DNA from: a virus
Strand: one strand, 5' to 3'
Virus record (IMG/VR): IMGVR_UViG_3300029262_000344
Location: 1-32,488 of that record
Length of the DNA stretch: 32,488 nt
Shown: piece after piece, positions 24,193 through 32,049 of the stretch
Numbering within the stretch: the stretch's first letter is position 1
Layout: the number at the start of each line of letters is the position of its first letter
Made by a program: the position numbers and the translations under genes
Notes under the pieces: model-generated
The model's input: the letters and a program-made list of their open reading frames with translations, nothing else
Told to the model about the DNA's origin: nothing
Database searches by the model: none

Positions 24193-25335
24193 TTAATATA
24201 ATTTTTTTACTTCAAGTCCTGACCCTTTCTGAACGAATGTGCCATTATTTTTAGGAACTAATTTATATTTAAATTGCTTTACATATGCATTATCTTTAAC
24301 GCCATCTTCTGTTGCTTTAGGACCAGGTCCTAAATCTTCTCCAGGTTGTTCTGCTGATTCATCTATAATATTAAAATGGTTTGGTAGATTTTTTTGGAAA
24401 GTTTTTATATCTTCTCTGTTAAAACCTAACATTTGCTGGTTCATTACATTTAGATATACTCCTCTACCTGCACTTTCTTTACCGGTATATGACCAATACC
24501 CTTTGGTAATGTTCATATCATCGTACTTTATGTTCCGGTCTACTTCAAAGCTTGGATACTGAGATTCATCTTCTTTCACTACAGTATATCCTAATTCGGT
24601 ATATGCTTCATCATCAGCTTTAGCACCTTTTTTTCTAAAAGCATATGGTGTTAAATAACCACCTGCTCCACCTGAGGTAGACATTTCTTCTACTTCTTCT
24701 TCTTCTTCTCTTAAACTATATTTTAAAATTGCAGAAGGACCTTTACCTTCTAAATCAACCGAAATCTTACCTTTTGATAATCTTTCAACTTCTTTTTTAG
24801 TTTCATCAGGGGTTTGTGCTGCTTTATAAAATACGTTTTTAATGTTTGTTGATTGTCCTTGTTTTGCTTTAAATATAGTAACTAAATCTCCACCTTGATA
24901 TCCTGTTCCACCTACATTAACCCATCCTCTTGATGTGTTGTAATAGACTGGGTATCTTGATTTTGCATTTAATATTAAATCAACAACCGTATTATAAACA
25001 GAAGAACTTTCTTCGTTCATATTTTCCCTCATTGCATTTTTATAGTCATCTGGGTAGTTATTTCTAACATGAGTACGAATTACATTTCTTAATGACCTAG
25101 CTTCTTGATATATCTCTAAAAACTTTTTATCGTCTTTTGCTTTTTGGTATACCTTTTTAGCTGTGGATGTTAATTCGTCAACATCTTCAACTAATTTATC
25201 TATATTAGGTATCTGTTGGATAGACCAAGAAATAGCACCTGTAGTAGAGTCAATATCTGTAACAGTAGATTTAGTACCATTATCAACTTTTACATCCCCT
25301 ACCTCAAATTCTTTAAGTTTATATTTGTACCCCAT
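24193..25335 (-). CDS. Putative head core or capsid-associated protein, about 380 aa
   Basis: I prefer the ATG at 25335; an in-frame GTG at 25353 would add six residues. From the ATG it overlaps the upstream gene's end by 17 nt. The N-terminal part (to about 200) is mixed, with a helical segment KLVEDVDELTSTAKKVYQKA. An acidic stretch (EEEEEVEEM) near 217 is followed by STSGGAGGYLTPYAFRKKGA, a Gly-rich string I recall from head proteins of marine T4-like phages. The C-terminal third is globular-looking. No enzyme motif or membrane segment is visible. It lies between portal and protease, so a core, scaffold or internal head role is likely. Confidence 0.6.
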   Translation of the reverse strand: MGYKYKLKEFEVGDVKVDNGTKSTVTDIDSTTGAISWSIQQIPNIDKLVEDVDELTSTAKKVYQKAKDDKKFLEIYQEARSLRNVIRTHVRNNYPDDYKNAMRENMNEESSSVYNTVVDLILNAKSRYPVYYNTSRGWVNVGGTGYQGGDLVTIFKAKQGQSTNIKNVFYKAAQTPDETKKEVERLSKGKISVDLEGKGPSAILKYSLREEEEEVEEMSTSGGAGGYLTPYAFRKKGAKADDEAYTELGYTVVKEDESQYPSFEVDRNIKYDDMNITKGYWSYTGKESAGRGVYLNVMNQQMLGFNREDIKTFQKNLPNHFNIIDESAEQPGEDLGPGPKATEDGVKDNAYVKQFKYKLVPKNNGTFVQKGSGLEVKKLY

Positions 25336-26185
25336 TTGCTGTTTTAATTTCACTTACTAGTTCATAATATTGTAATAAATCAACTAAATTATCATTGTCT
25401 ACCTTATCGGTTTTTGTTAATTCTATTAAAAACTTAGTAACCTCTGTAATTTTAATCTTTATTGCTTGATCTTTTATATTTTCGGTTAATGAGTTTAAAG
25501 TTTTCTTAAGTTCTGATATTTTAGAATTATAAAAATTTCTTAAACCTGGGGTAGAATCTACTGAATATATAAATTCTTTAAGTACTTGTTTTTGTTCATT
25601 ACTTAAACCATCATATTTTTCATTAAATTTTTCTAACAATATTCTATAAGTTAAAGTCCTTACATCTTTATCGTAAGTAGAAAACTCTGCTAGTACTTCA
25701 TCTTTTCTAGTTTGGTTAATTTTGGTTTTAGTTAAATATTCTAATAATGTAATTTTATTATTAATTAACTGTCCATTATCTACAATATCCTTAGAATTAA
25801 CACCTTCAATTAGGGTGTATAAAGCAGCGATTTCTTTATAGTTTTTAATTTGTGATCCAAAAAAAGTATTTAAATCATAATGTTTTTTTATTTCATTAAT
25901 CAAGTTATACTTTTGTTTTTTTAGGATACTTCTATTAAATGCCTTTGAGCTATTTAAAGTTGTATCTAAATACATTGTAGCTCTAGATTCAGTTAATACT
26001 TTAGATTTGGATATTGATTCGTATAATTTATATTCACGGCCTAATTCTGTTTTAACAAAATATTCTTTTAATAAGTCAATGGCAGGTGAGTCCTTACCTG
26101 ACAAAGTATCAGCTGTGATTTGTCTAACAAGCAATTCAAATAATATGCCTGTATTTTTATACTTTGAGTGTTTAATTTTCATCAA
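25319..26185 (-). CDS. Putative prohead core protein following the portal, 288 aa
   Basis: Helical, Lys/Leu-rich protein starting MMKIKHSKYKNTGILFELLV. N-termini of this kind (SKYKNTGILFELL) are, as I recall, common in unassigned proteins placed after the portal in marine T4-like phages. Strongly helical throughout, with coiled-coil potential at about 195-245 (LSNEQKQVLKEFIYS onward). No signal peptide or catalytic motif is seen. A late-promoter-like element ends 12 nt before the start codon. Location between portal and protease suggests a core component such as a portal-associated scaffold. The gene is clearly real; its function is inferred. Confidence 0.65.
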   Translation of the reverse strand: MMKIKHSKYKNTGILFELLVRQITADTLSGKDSPAIDLLKEYFVKTELGREYKLYESISKSKVLTESRATMYLDTTLNSSKAFNRSILKKQKYNLINEIKKHYDLNTFFGSQIKNYKEIAALYTLIEGVNSKDIVDNGQLINNKITLLEYLTKTKINQTRKDEVLAEFSTYDKDVRTLTYRILLEKFNEKYDGLSNEQKQVLKEFIYSVDSTPGLRNFYNSKISELKKTLNSLTENIKDQAIKIKITEVTKFLIELTKTDKVDNDNLVDLLQYYELVSEIKTANGVQI

Positions 26186-26197
26186 AAATATATTTAT

Positions 26198-26207
26198 TTA
26201 TAAATAT
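26198..26207 (-). promoter_or_regulatory. Late-promoter-like element before the 288-aa core gene
   Basis: Coding-strand ATATTTATAA followed by ATAAAT, ending 12 nt before the ATG at 26185. Its upstream edge touches the last base of the portal stop codon. Confidence 0.45.
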
Positions 26208-28087
26208 TAAGATTTTAGTCGAGATTCATCAAGTAATGAAGAATCCGCTTTATCCTGTTCAAATATTAGTTGTTTTTTGTCTAAACCTTTAAATATGTCC
26301 TTATTTTTTAGGTAAGTAATTTTAGGGTCTTCAAATTCAGATAATCTAGGTTTTGGTTTTTCCATGTCTTTCATGGTTTTAACTCCTAAAGGATCTTTAC
26401 CAAAATTATTATCTTGTTTTCCTCTATTAGTAATACCATCTTTAGGGCGACCTAATTCTAAGTCATCAGCATATCCGTCGGGTACATTAGATGGGTCAGA
26501 CATTGTTCTACCTTTACCATATAATGAAGCTAAATCGTGAGGTGTTCCATATGATTGACCACTTTCTAAAGGATCGTTACCTTCTGCTAAAATTTGGTCA
26601 TTTCTGAATTTACGTTTAGAATCTTCACGAACCATATCTCTGTACTCATCGTATTGATCTTCACTAAAGTGATAAACATTATGATAAATCCAATCAGATG
26701 GGACTAAACCTTGTTCTAATAATGTACCTGCCAATTCGGATTTCGATTTCATTAACTCAATTCTTTCCTGATCATAAATGATAGAAGGAGTTGTCATTGA
26801 TAATTCAAAATTAGTTAACGTTTCATCTCTATACCCTTGTGTGTATAAATGAACTAAAGCTATTTTTTGTAATTCTGATAGTAGTATTCTTTGTATTCTA
26901 TCTATAGTACGAGCAAATCTAATGTCTTGTTGTGCTAAAGTAGATTTACCTGCTTCTCCTTCCCCATAACCCATAAATGATTTAGGTACTTTTAAGGCAG
27001 CAAATAATTTTTCTCTTAAATATTCAACATCAGCAATACCATCATATTGTAATCCAGGAGCGGTATCAATCTTAGTTGCACTATCATTACCACGAACAGG
27101 AATATAAAAATCTTCTAACATGTTTTGCATGTTATATTTTAAGTTATACTCCCCTGTTTTTTCATCCATCATTGGAGTACGTTTCATGTTATTGATAGTT
27201 TTCTGCATAAATGCTTCTACTTCATTAGGTGGAATTGCACCAACGTTTACATAAAATACTCTTTTTTCAGGGGCACGAGCAATTCTATGAATCAACATCG
27301 CGTCTTCCATTAATGTATATTGTTTAAATAATTTTCTAGCTGGTTCAATATAAGCTCTACCATAAGGTAAATAATTAACATCACCTACCATTCTAAAATG
27401 AGCCATTTCGTAGTTATCGTATATTATACCACTTCTATTGTCTCCTCCTTGATTAGGTACAGTATAACCACCACCTCCGTTAGAACCACCAGCAAATCCT
27501 TCAGGATTCCATCTATACTGTACTTCAGCAGGGTTTTTAGGGTTTTGTCCTTCAATTCTTTCAATATGGTACGCAGTATATGGTATTACGTTATAAACAC
27601 CAAATGTTTCAGCAATTTCCAATTTTAAGAAAAAATCACCATATTTACACATTTGTCTAACCCACATCCATAGATTAAATTCTACATTTAGTACATCATA
27701 GAATAAGTTGTATAGAATTTTTTGTACATCTTCATTAGAACTTCTAATTTGAAGTACTTCCCCCATATCATTTTTAAGTGTAGACTCATCTGCTATAATA
27801 TCAAGGGAGGATGCTATAATTGCATCTTGATCCATTATATCATATTCTGAATAGAGTTGTGTTCTTAAGTATTGATAGTTTAAATTAAACTGTGCCCCAT
27901 ATAATGAGGTAGGTGCTGATGAATAGACTCTATTGAATCTATCAACTAAAGCATTCGTTTCATACTGACCACTAGATTGGATATGACCCGAATCTATGGT
28001 CTTTACTTGGTCACCCCCTACGTTTCGTATTACTACGTCTGTTGAGAATAATCTCTTTAATCTTGTAAATACACTGTTATTCGCCAT
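26207..28087 (-). CDS. 20: Portal protein gp20
   Basis: A 626-residue protein (T4 gp20: 524). The gp20 signature YSEYDIMDQDAIIASSLDII with ADE after it is at 79-101. WMWVRQMCKYGDFFLKLEI is at about 138-156, and the helical clip/stem region has LIHRIARAPEKRVFYVNVG and then EVEAFMQKTINNMK. FARTIDRIQRILLSELQKIA follows in the stem or wing. The last ~120 residues are Gly/Asp/Lys-rich and probably disordered, which explains the extra length. Twelve copies form the DNA entry ring of the head, on which terminase docks. The gene follows terminase and has a late-promoter-like element 18 nt before its start. Confidence 0.93.
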   Translation of the reverse strand: MANNSVFTRLKRLFSTDVVIRNVGGDQVKTIDSGHIQSSGQYETNALVDRFNRVYSSAPTSLYGAQFNLNYQYLRTQLYSEYDIMDQDAIIASSLDIIADESTLKNDMGEVLQIRSSNEDVQKILYNLFYDVLNVEFNLWMWVRQMCKYGDFFLKLEIAETFGVYNVIPYTAYHIERIEGQNPKNPAEVQYRWNPEGFAGGSNGGGGYTVPNQGGDNRSGIIYDNYEMAHFRMVGDVNYLPYGRAYIEPARKLFKQYTLMEDAMLIHRIARAPEKRVFYVNVGAIPPNEVEAFMQKTINNMKRTPMMDEKTGEYNLKYNMQNMLEDFYIPVRGNDSATKIDTAPGLQYDGIADVEYLREKLFAALKVPKSFMGYGEGEAGKSTLAQQDIRFARTIDRIQRILLSELQKIALVHLYTQGYRDETLTNFELSMTTPSIIYDQERIELMKSKSELAGTLLEQGLVPSDWIYHNVYHFSEDQYDEYRDMVREDSKRKFRNDQILAEGNDPLESGQSYGTPHDLASLYGKGRTMSDPSNVPDGYADDLELGRPKDGITNRGKQDNNFGKDPLGVKTMKDMEKPKPRLSEFEDPKITYLKNKDIFKGLDKKQLIFEQDKADSSLLDESRLKS

Positions 28088-28105
28088 CTAATATATAATT
28101 ATTGT

Positions 28106-28115
28106 TTATAAATAT
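28106..28115 (-). promoter_or_regulatory. Late-promoter-like element before the portal gene
   Basis: Coding-strand ATATTTATAA followed by ACAATA, 18 nt before the ATG at 28087, just after the terminase stop. Confidence 0.5.
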
Positions 28116-28117
28116 GG

Positions 28118-29692
28118 TTATAGTAACCAACTAATATCCTCTGTTTCACCTTTATCATTTTTCATGCTATATGGGTTTTGAACTTGCCCACTAGCACCGT
28201 ATCCACCTTGATATGGTGTTCGATTAACTGTCATATTACTTAATGACTGTTTTGTTAAATCGATTCCTCTTTGTTTAAATTTTAATGCTGTATCTCTAAC
28301 ATACATACCCATTCCAAAAGCCATCACTAAATCATCATTATACCCCGATTGTGCCTCTGCTTTTCCATTTTTCCAAATGAAAACTTTCATTTCTTCTATT
28401 AATCTTCTAGAATTAATTGTTACCCCTTTATCAGCAATATATTCTTGAAATTTACCTATTATCATAGGTCTTGTTTTAGAAGACATTGTAAAACCAGCTA
28501 CCATTTTTGAATTGTCCTGATATCGGTCAAAATACGAATTAGCATTGGCTTCTCCACTCCGTTGTGAATAGTAAAGGTTAGAATAATTTCTATCTATTGC
28601 TACCTGTATTGTTGCCCAACCAATATTAGCATTTTCTATTACAAGTAATGCTTCATTATATTCTGTAGCTAAGCCGACTAATAAATGACCAAATTCTTTA
28701 GTACCTATTTGTCCTTTATACTCTGCTACTTGTACATTAGTTTCTACATCCATTACATGGCAAGTAGAAAAATCTTTTCCATCACCACGAGCTACATCTG
28801 CTAAAACCATATAAGATCTAGAATAATCTGCATTTTCCCAAACCCATAAATTCTGATCAGCACCTCTACGTTCTAAAGGATCCTTAACAAATGATTTTTC
28901 ATAATATTCTAAATGTTCATTATAAAATACTATATCACCGGATGTACTAAAATCACAGTCACATTCTTGAGCTGCTAATCTAGGGTCACCTAATAAATTA
29001 TCTTGAGCATCTCTCCATGCCTGATCTCTTTCAGGGTGAACATACCAAGGCAACTTAATAGGTAAAAAATCATTTTCTCCGGATTCTGCTTTAACCCATG
29101 TTTGGTGAAACCAATTACCTGTACCATAAGGGGTGGATAATACAATAGCACCACCACCCGTTGCTAGAGTTTGTTGGGCAGAGGCCCATGTTTCAGCAAT
29201 GTTGTCAATAAAGGCGGCTTCATCAATAATTAATAAAGATACTGCTTCTGAACGTGCAGCATCCGCATTTGAGGATTTTGCTTGTATTTTTGACCCATTG
29301 GTAAATCTAAGGGATAGTTTATTGTTTTCAACAGAATCTACCTTAAGCCATGAAGGTAAATTTTCCCACATGAATTGTACTTTAGTTACAAGATTTCTTG
29401 CTGTTGCTTGTGTAGTTGCTAATGCTAATACATTTCGATCTTTATGGAATGTCATTAACCACAAAGAGTACCCAGCGGTTAGTGTAGATATACCTAATTG
29501 CCTAGATTTTAATATTGCGCTATAATCATGGTTTTGAAATAACGTTAATACTTTTTCTTGGAATGGGTATAGGTTGAATTGTATGCGGCCACGTTGTGGG
29601 TGCTGTATATAACAGTATTTACGCATAAAATGTATGGGGTCTCGAGCACACTTAAGATACTCTTGGCGTATTACTTTTTTTAAGTCTGACAT
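28118..29692 (-). CDS. 17: Large terminase subunit gp17
   Basis: A 524-residue packaging motor (T4 gp17: 610). The N-terminal ATPase shows the variant Walker A SRQLGIST (63-70), Walker B LLIIDEAAF (153-161) with catalytic Glu, and the coupling motif VLSTPYGTGN (184-193). The C-terminal RNase H-like nuclease shows its acidic residues in VLADVARGDGKDFST (297-310), VIENANIG (351-358) and YNDDLVMAFGMG (451-462). The enzyme translocates DNA into the prohead and cuts the concatemer. It comes directly before the portal gene. No small terminase subunit is recognisable in the window. The gene starts 2 nt after the spanin-like pair. Confidence 0.95.
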   Translation of the reverse strand: MSDLKKVIRQEYLKCARDPIHFMRKYCYIQHPQRGRIQFNLYPFQEKVLTLFQNHDYSAILKSRQLGISTLTAGYSLWLMTFHKDRNVLALATTQATARNLVTKVQFMWENLPSWLKVDSVENNKLSLRFTNGSKIQAKSSNADAARSEAVSLLIIDEAAFIDNIAETWASAQQTLATGGGAIVLSTPYGTGNWFHQTWVKAESGENDFLPIKLPWYVHPERDQAWRDAQDNLLGDPRLAAQECDCDFSTSGDIVFYNEHLEYYEKSFVKDPLERRGADQNLWVWENADYSRSYMVLADVARGDGKDFSTCHVMDVETNVQVAEYKGQIGTKEFGHLLVGLATEYNEALLVIENANIGWATIQVAIDRNYSNLYYSQRSGEANANSYFDRYQDNSKMVAGFTMSSKTRPMIIGKFQEYIADKGVTINSRRLIEEMKVFIWKNGKAEAQSGYNDDLVMAFGMGMYVRDTALKFKQRGIDLTKQSLSNMTVNRTPYQGGYGASGQVQNPYSMKNDKGETEDISWLL

Positions 29693-29694
29693 GG

Positions 29695-30102
29695 TTATTT
29701 TAGTATAAGAATTACACCAGCGATTGCTATTAGACCTGCACTACCCATTAACTTAGTTTTAATTTTTTGTTTTTTTAAGGACAACATTAATTTTTTGTTT
29801 AAATCCTCTGCTAATTGAAATTGAGAAGACTTAGTATGTAATATAGAGTTAAAATTATTAATTTGAAAGTTAAGATTACTAATAACACTGTCCTTTAAAA
29901 ATAATTTATTTTCTAATAATGATACTTTTGTTGTTATTAAGGATAATTCCTTTTTAACACTATCACCATTTATTAAATCTTTAATTACGAGTTTTGCTAT
30001 TGGGGTTTTTAACTGTATCGAGGTACTGTCTATTGTATCGCTCTGTGAAAAACCTTTCAAGCTCATCATTGTTAAAAAAGTCAACAGAAATAATTTTTTC
30101 AT
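29695..30102 (-). CDS. Exported, C-terminally anchored protein; second member of a spanin-like pair
   Basis: A 135-residue protein with a clear signal peptide (MKKLFLLTFLTMMSLKGFSQ, cleavage likely after Gln20), a coiled-coil middle (about 50-110) and a C-terminal hydrophobic segment (LMGSAGLIAIAGVILILK, 117-134). It starts within the preceding gene in another frame, with 122 nt overlap, the arrangement of Rz/Rz1 lysis genes. Unlike Rz1 it has no Cys, so no lipobox. It would be tethered by its C-terminal segment rather than by lipid. The GFSQ-type signal end is typical of Bacteroidota. It could be a spanin component that joins inner and outer membranes at lysis, or another envelope protein made late. 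Confidence 0.6.
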   Translation of the reverse strand: MKKLFLLTFLTMMSLKGFSQSDTIDSTSIQLKTPIAKLVIKDLINGDSVKKELSLITTKVSLLENKLFLKDSVISNLNFQINNFNSILHTKSSQFQLAEDLNKKLMLSLKKQKIKTKLMGSAGLIAIAGVILILK

Positions 30103-30412
30103 TTGTTTGTTTTTTTAATGTGATAATCTTATTATCTTGTAGATTAATTTCTTTATCTAATTTTAATATATGTTGGTTTATTGAATCAATTTCATAAACT
30201 AACACATCATTTATACTATGTAATGAGTCTACTTTAGATTCTAATGTCTCTATTTGGATTTTATATTTATTTATATAAGACTCATCTTTAGGAGAAAATA
30301 AAATATAAAGGATGCCAGCAGACACAACAAATAAAGCTAAATAAACTATTACCCTCTCGCTAAAAGAACTTTTATATTGTCTGTGGTTATCAGTTGCTCC
30401 TTTATACGACAT
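29981..30412 (-). CDS. Inner-membrane coiled-coil protein; i-spanin (Rz)-like
   Basis: A 143-residue protein with a basic/polar N-terminus, one transmembrane segment (VIVYLALFVVSAGILYILF, about 21-39) and a long periplasmic coiled coil (about 48-112, ETLESKVDSLHSINDVLVYE onward). A C-terminal part contains NNDELERFFTERYNR. This N-in, C-out layout is that of the Rz i-spanins. It overlaps the next gene by 122 nt in a different frame. It begins 11 nt inside the end of the upstream 264-residue gene. I recall similar pairs in Bacteroidota phages. A spanin role is inferred from topology and gene arrangement, not from proven homology. Confidence 0.6.
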   Translation of the reverse strand: MSYKGATDNHRQYKSSFSERVIVYLALFVVSAGILYILFSPKDESYINKYKIQIETLESKVDSLHSINDVLVYEIDSINQHILKLDKEINLQDNKIITLKKQTNEKIISVDFFNNDELERFFTERYNRQYLDTVKNPNSKTRN

Positions 30413-31196
30413 TCTTTTCTAATTTAGCTACTAAAGACTCTAGTTCTTTTTTCTTAGCTGTTTTAGTTTTTAATTGGTCTTTAATTTTTTCTTTTTCAAC
30501 TCCATCTGCTTTACTATATTCACGAGCTATAGACTTCATCTCAGTAGTAATATCTTTTAATGCCTTAACAGCGATGTCTAATTTTTTATGTTTACCGCGA
30601 GCGGATTTTGCTAGTTTAACTGCGTCTTTTTCTGTATCTTTATCTGTATCATTATCTTCATTTTCATCTATTGATTTACCTTTAGTTTTAGCTTTTTTAA
30701 CTAAAGAATTCCAATTAGATAAATCATATTCATCCCAAGGTTCAACTTCCGTACCATTGAATGTTTTTTCTTGACCAGCTACGGGTTTAGAATTTAAATA
30801 ATGTATCTCATTTTGAGTTAATGAAAAGAATTTATTTACTTGGTCTTGAGTAGGCATTTTAGTTCTACCTTCATTTTCATTTAAACCAAGTGAACCTGCA
30901 CTATCTATTACGGCTTGAACAAATCCTTTTGTATAAGACTTAGTATCAGGTCTATTTTTTAAGATAGATTTATCAAAATGCATATCAAATGAATTTTCTC
31001 CAGCTTCATATCCCATTTCTTCTAAATCAGCTAAACCAATATTAGCTTCTTCGATACCAGCTTCATCTTTTGCTTTTTTTAGATCTTGAACGGCTGCTGT
31101 TAAATCTTTAGTTTGTGAAATTTCATCTTCAGTATTTTCAGATAATGAAGATAATATATTTTCTTTAATATAGTTTTTTAATGCTAATTTTTTCAT
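30402..31196 (-). CDS. Lysine/glutamate-rich protein of unknown function, 264 aa
   Basis: Soluble, hydrophilic protein. The N-terminus KKLALKNYIKENILSSLSEN contains I-K-E and looks like the short amphipathic leader of several head-region proteins here. A middle region (about 65-165) appears globular (SYTKGFVQAVIDSAGSLGLN, then YDLSNWNSLVKKA). The C-terminal 100 residues are Lys/Asp/Glu-rich and coiled-coil-like. There is no catalytic motif. It is preceded by a late-promoter-like element, and so may be a late virion or core protein that starts the unit running through the spanin-like pair, terminase and portal. A position two genes before terminase invites the idea of a small terminase, but nothing in the sequence supports it. 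Confidence 0.6.
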   Translation of the reverse strand: MKKLALKNYIKENILSSLSENTEDEISQTKDLTAAVQDLKKAKDEAGIEEANIGLADLEEMGYEAGENSFDMHFDKSILKNRPDTKSYTKGFVQAVIDSAGSLGLNENEGRTKMPTQDQVNKFFSLTQNEIHYLNSKPVAGQEKTFNGTEVEPWDEYDLSNWNSLVKKAKTKGKSIDENEDNDTDKDTEKDAVKLAKSARGKHKKLDIAVKALKDITTEMKSIAREYSKADGVEKEKIKDQLKTKTAKKKELESLVAKLEKNVV

Positions 31197-31221
31197 TGTA
31201 TAATATTATAGTTAGGTTTTA

Positions 31222-31231
31222 TTATAAATAT
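31222..31231 (-). promoter_or_regulatory. Late-promoter-like element before the 264-aa gene
   Basis: Coding-strand ATATTTATAA followed by TAAAAC, 25 nt before the ATG at 31196, right after the stop of the NadR-like gene. As the first copy in transcription order it may mark the start of the late region. Confidence 0.5.
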
Positions 31232-31232
31232 G

Positions 31233-31763
31233 TTAAAGTCCTGTAATAGTTAATATTTGTTGGATTCGTTCCTCTGTAGACCCCGATATTTTTTCTACTT
31301 TGCCTGCTTTATGTCCATGTCTTTTAATTAAAGATGTAATAGTAAAATCAATTAAATCCCTATAATGTTCATCTGTTTCCCTAACTCCGTTATCTTCTAT
31401 GTCTAAACCATGAGGAGATATATAAAATATATAATCATATTCTCGAATGAATTCACTAGCATACGTCTCAAATGCTTCTTTATCTTGATAAGGTATTGAT
31501 TTAGCATTCATAGTAAATGCCATTACATCTAATATCGTTCTATCTGTAATAATACTATCATGCATTAATTCACCACAACGTTCAGCTAAAAATACTGTTT
31601 GTCCCTTTAATGTTGAATCTGTATTTAATGGAATACCTAAAGACATTAAATGTTGACTGCGTTCTGTTGCAAACTTGTACCCTTTAAATTGCTCTAATTC
31701 TTTTAAAGCATTTACTAATGTAGTTTTACCTACACTCATTGTTCCACATAACCCTATTTTCAT
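31233..31763 (-). CDS. NadR-like P-loop ATPase/kinase (AAA_28-type)
   Basis: A 176-residue single-domain nucleotide-binding protein. Walker A is GTMSVGKTT (7-15) and follows a classic first strand MKIGLCG. SIITDRTILDVMAFT at about 70-84 fits the Walker B / lid-side Asp-Arg motif of small kinases. YDYIFYISPHGLDIEDNGVR matches the strand and loop seen in the kinase half of NadR and related phage proteins. Substrate could be a nucleoside or nicotinamide riboside, but only the fold can be argued here. It lies 5 nt after the HREDGPA-like gene. A cytoplasmic metabolic helper is the most likely role. Confidence 0.72.
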   Translation of the reverse strand: MKIGLCGTMSVGKTTLVNALKELEQFKGYKFATERSQHLMSLGIPLNTDSTLKGQTVFLAERCGELMHDSIITDRTILDVMAFTMNAKSIPYQDKEAFETYASEFIREYDYIFYISPHGLDIEDNGVRETDEHYRDLIDFTITSLIKRHGHKAGKVEKISGSTEERIQQILTITGL

Positions 31764-31768
31764 ATTTT

Positions 31769-32026
31769 TTAGTTTCTATGATTAGCACCTTTTGCCGCAG
31801 GTTTTTTATACCAAGGCAATCCTGATTGTTGTGATATTGCTTCTTTCCAATCGTCTTTTGACATTGGGATACCATATAAATAGTATTCTCCTTTTCTATC
31901 AATTCCTTCAGGTATCAAAGCGGGACCTTCCCAATTATGTAACTTACCATCCCAAATATAAGCAATGGTACCATCTAATTTTTTTAACTTTTGGCTTTTA
32001 GGCCACTCTGTTGATTGTTTCTTCAT
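31769..32026 (-). CDS. Small HREDGPA-repeat-like protein, 85 aa
   Basis: The core reads GTIAYIWDGKLHNWEGPALI followed by KGEYYLYGIPMSKDDWKEA. KLHNWEGPA is a variant of the KLHREDGPA unit that occurs in tandem in many phage and bacterial proteins of unknown function, and the YYLYG string matches the companion strand. Only one unit is present. No signal or membrane part is seen. The C-terminus LPWYKKPAAKGANHRN is basic. It is closely spaced with the kinase-like gene (5 nt). Function unknown. Confidence 0.6.
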   Translation of the reverse strand: MKKQSTEWPKSQKLKKLDGTIAYIWDGKLHNWEGPALIPEGIDRKGEYYLYGIPMSKDDWKEAISQQSGLPWYKKPAAKGANHRN

Positions 32027-32049
32027 GGTGTTAATATACGTAAATTAAT

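Noticed and set aside
30402-31196. Small terminase subunit (gp16) near terminase
   Set aside because: Position alone suggests it. The protein shows neither a DNA-binding helix-turn-helix nor the usual gp16 coiled-coil oligomer pattern that I could recognise.
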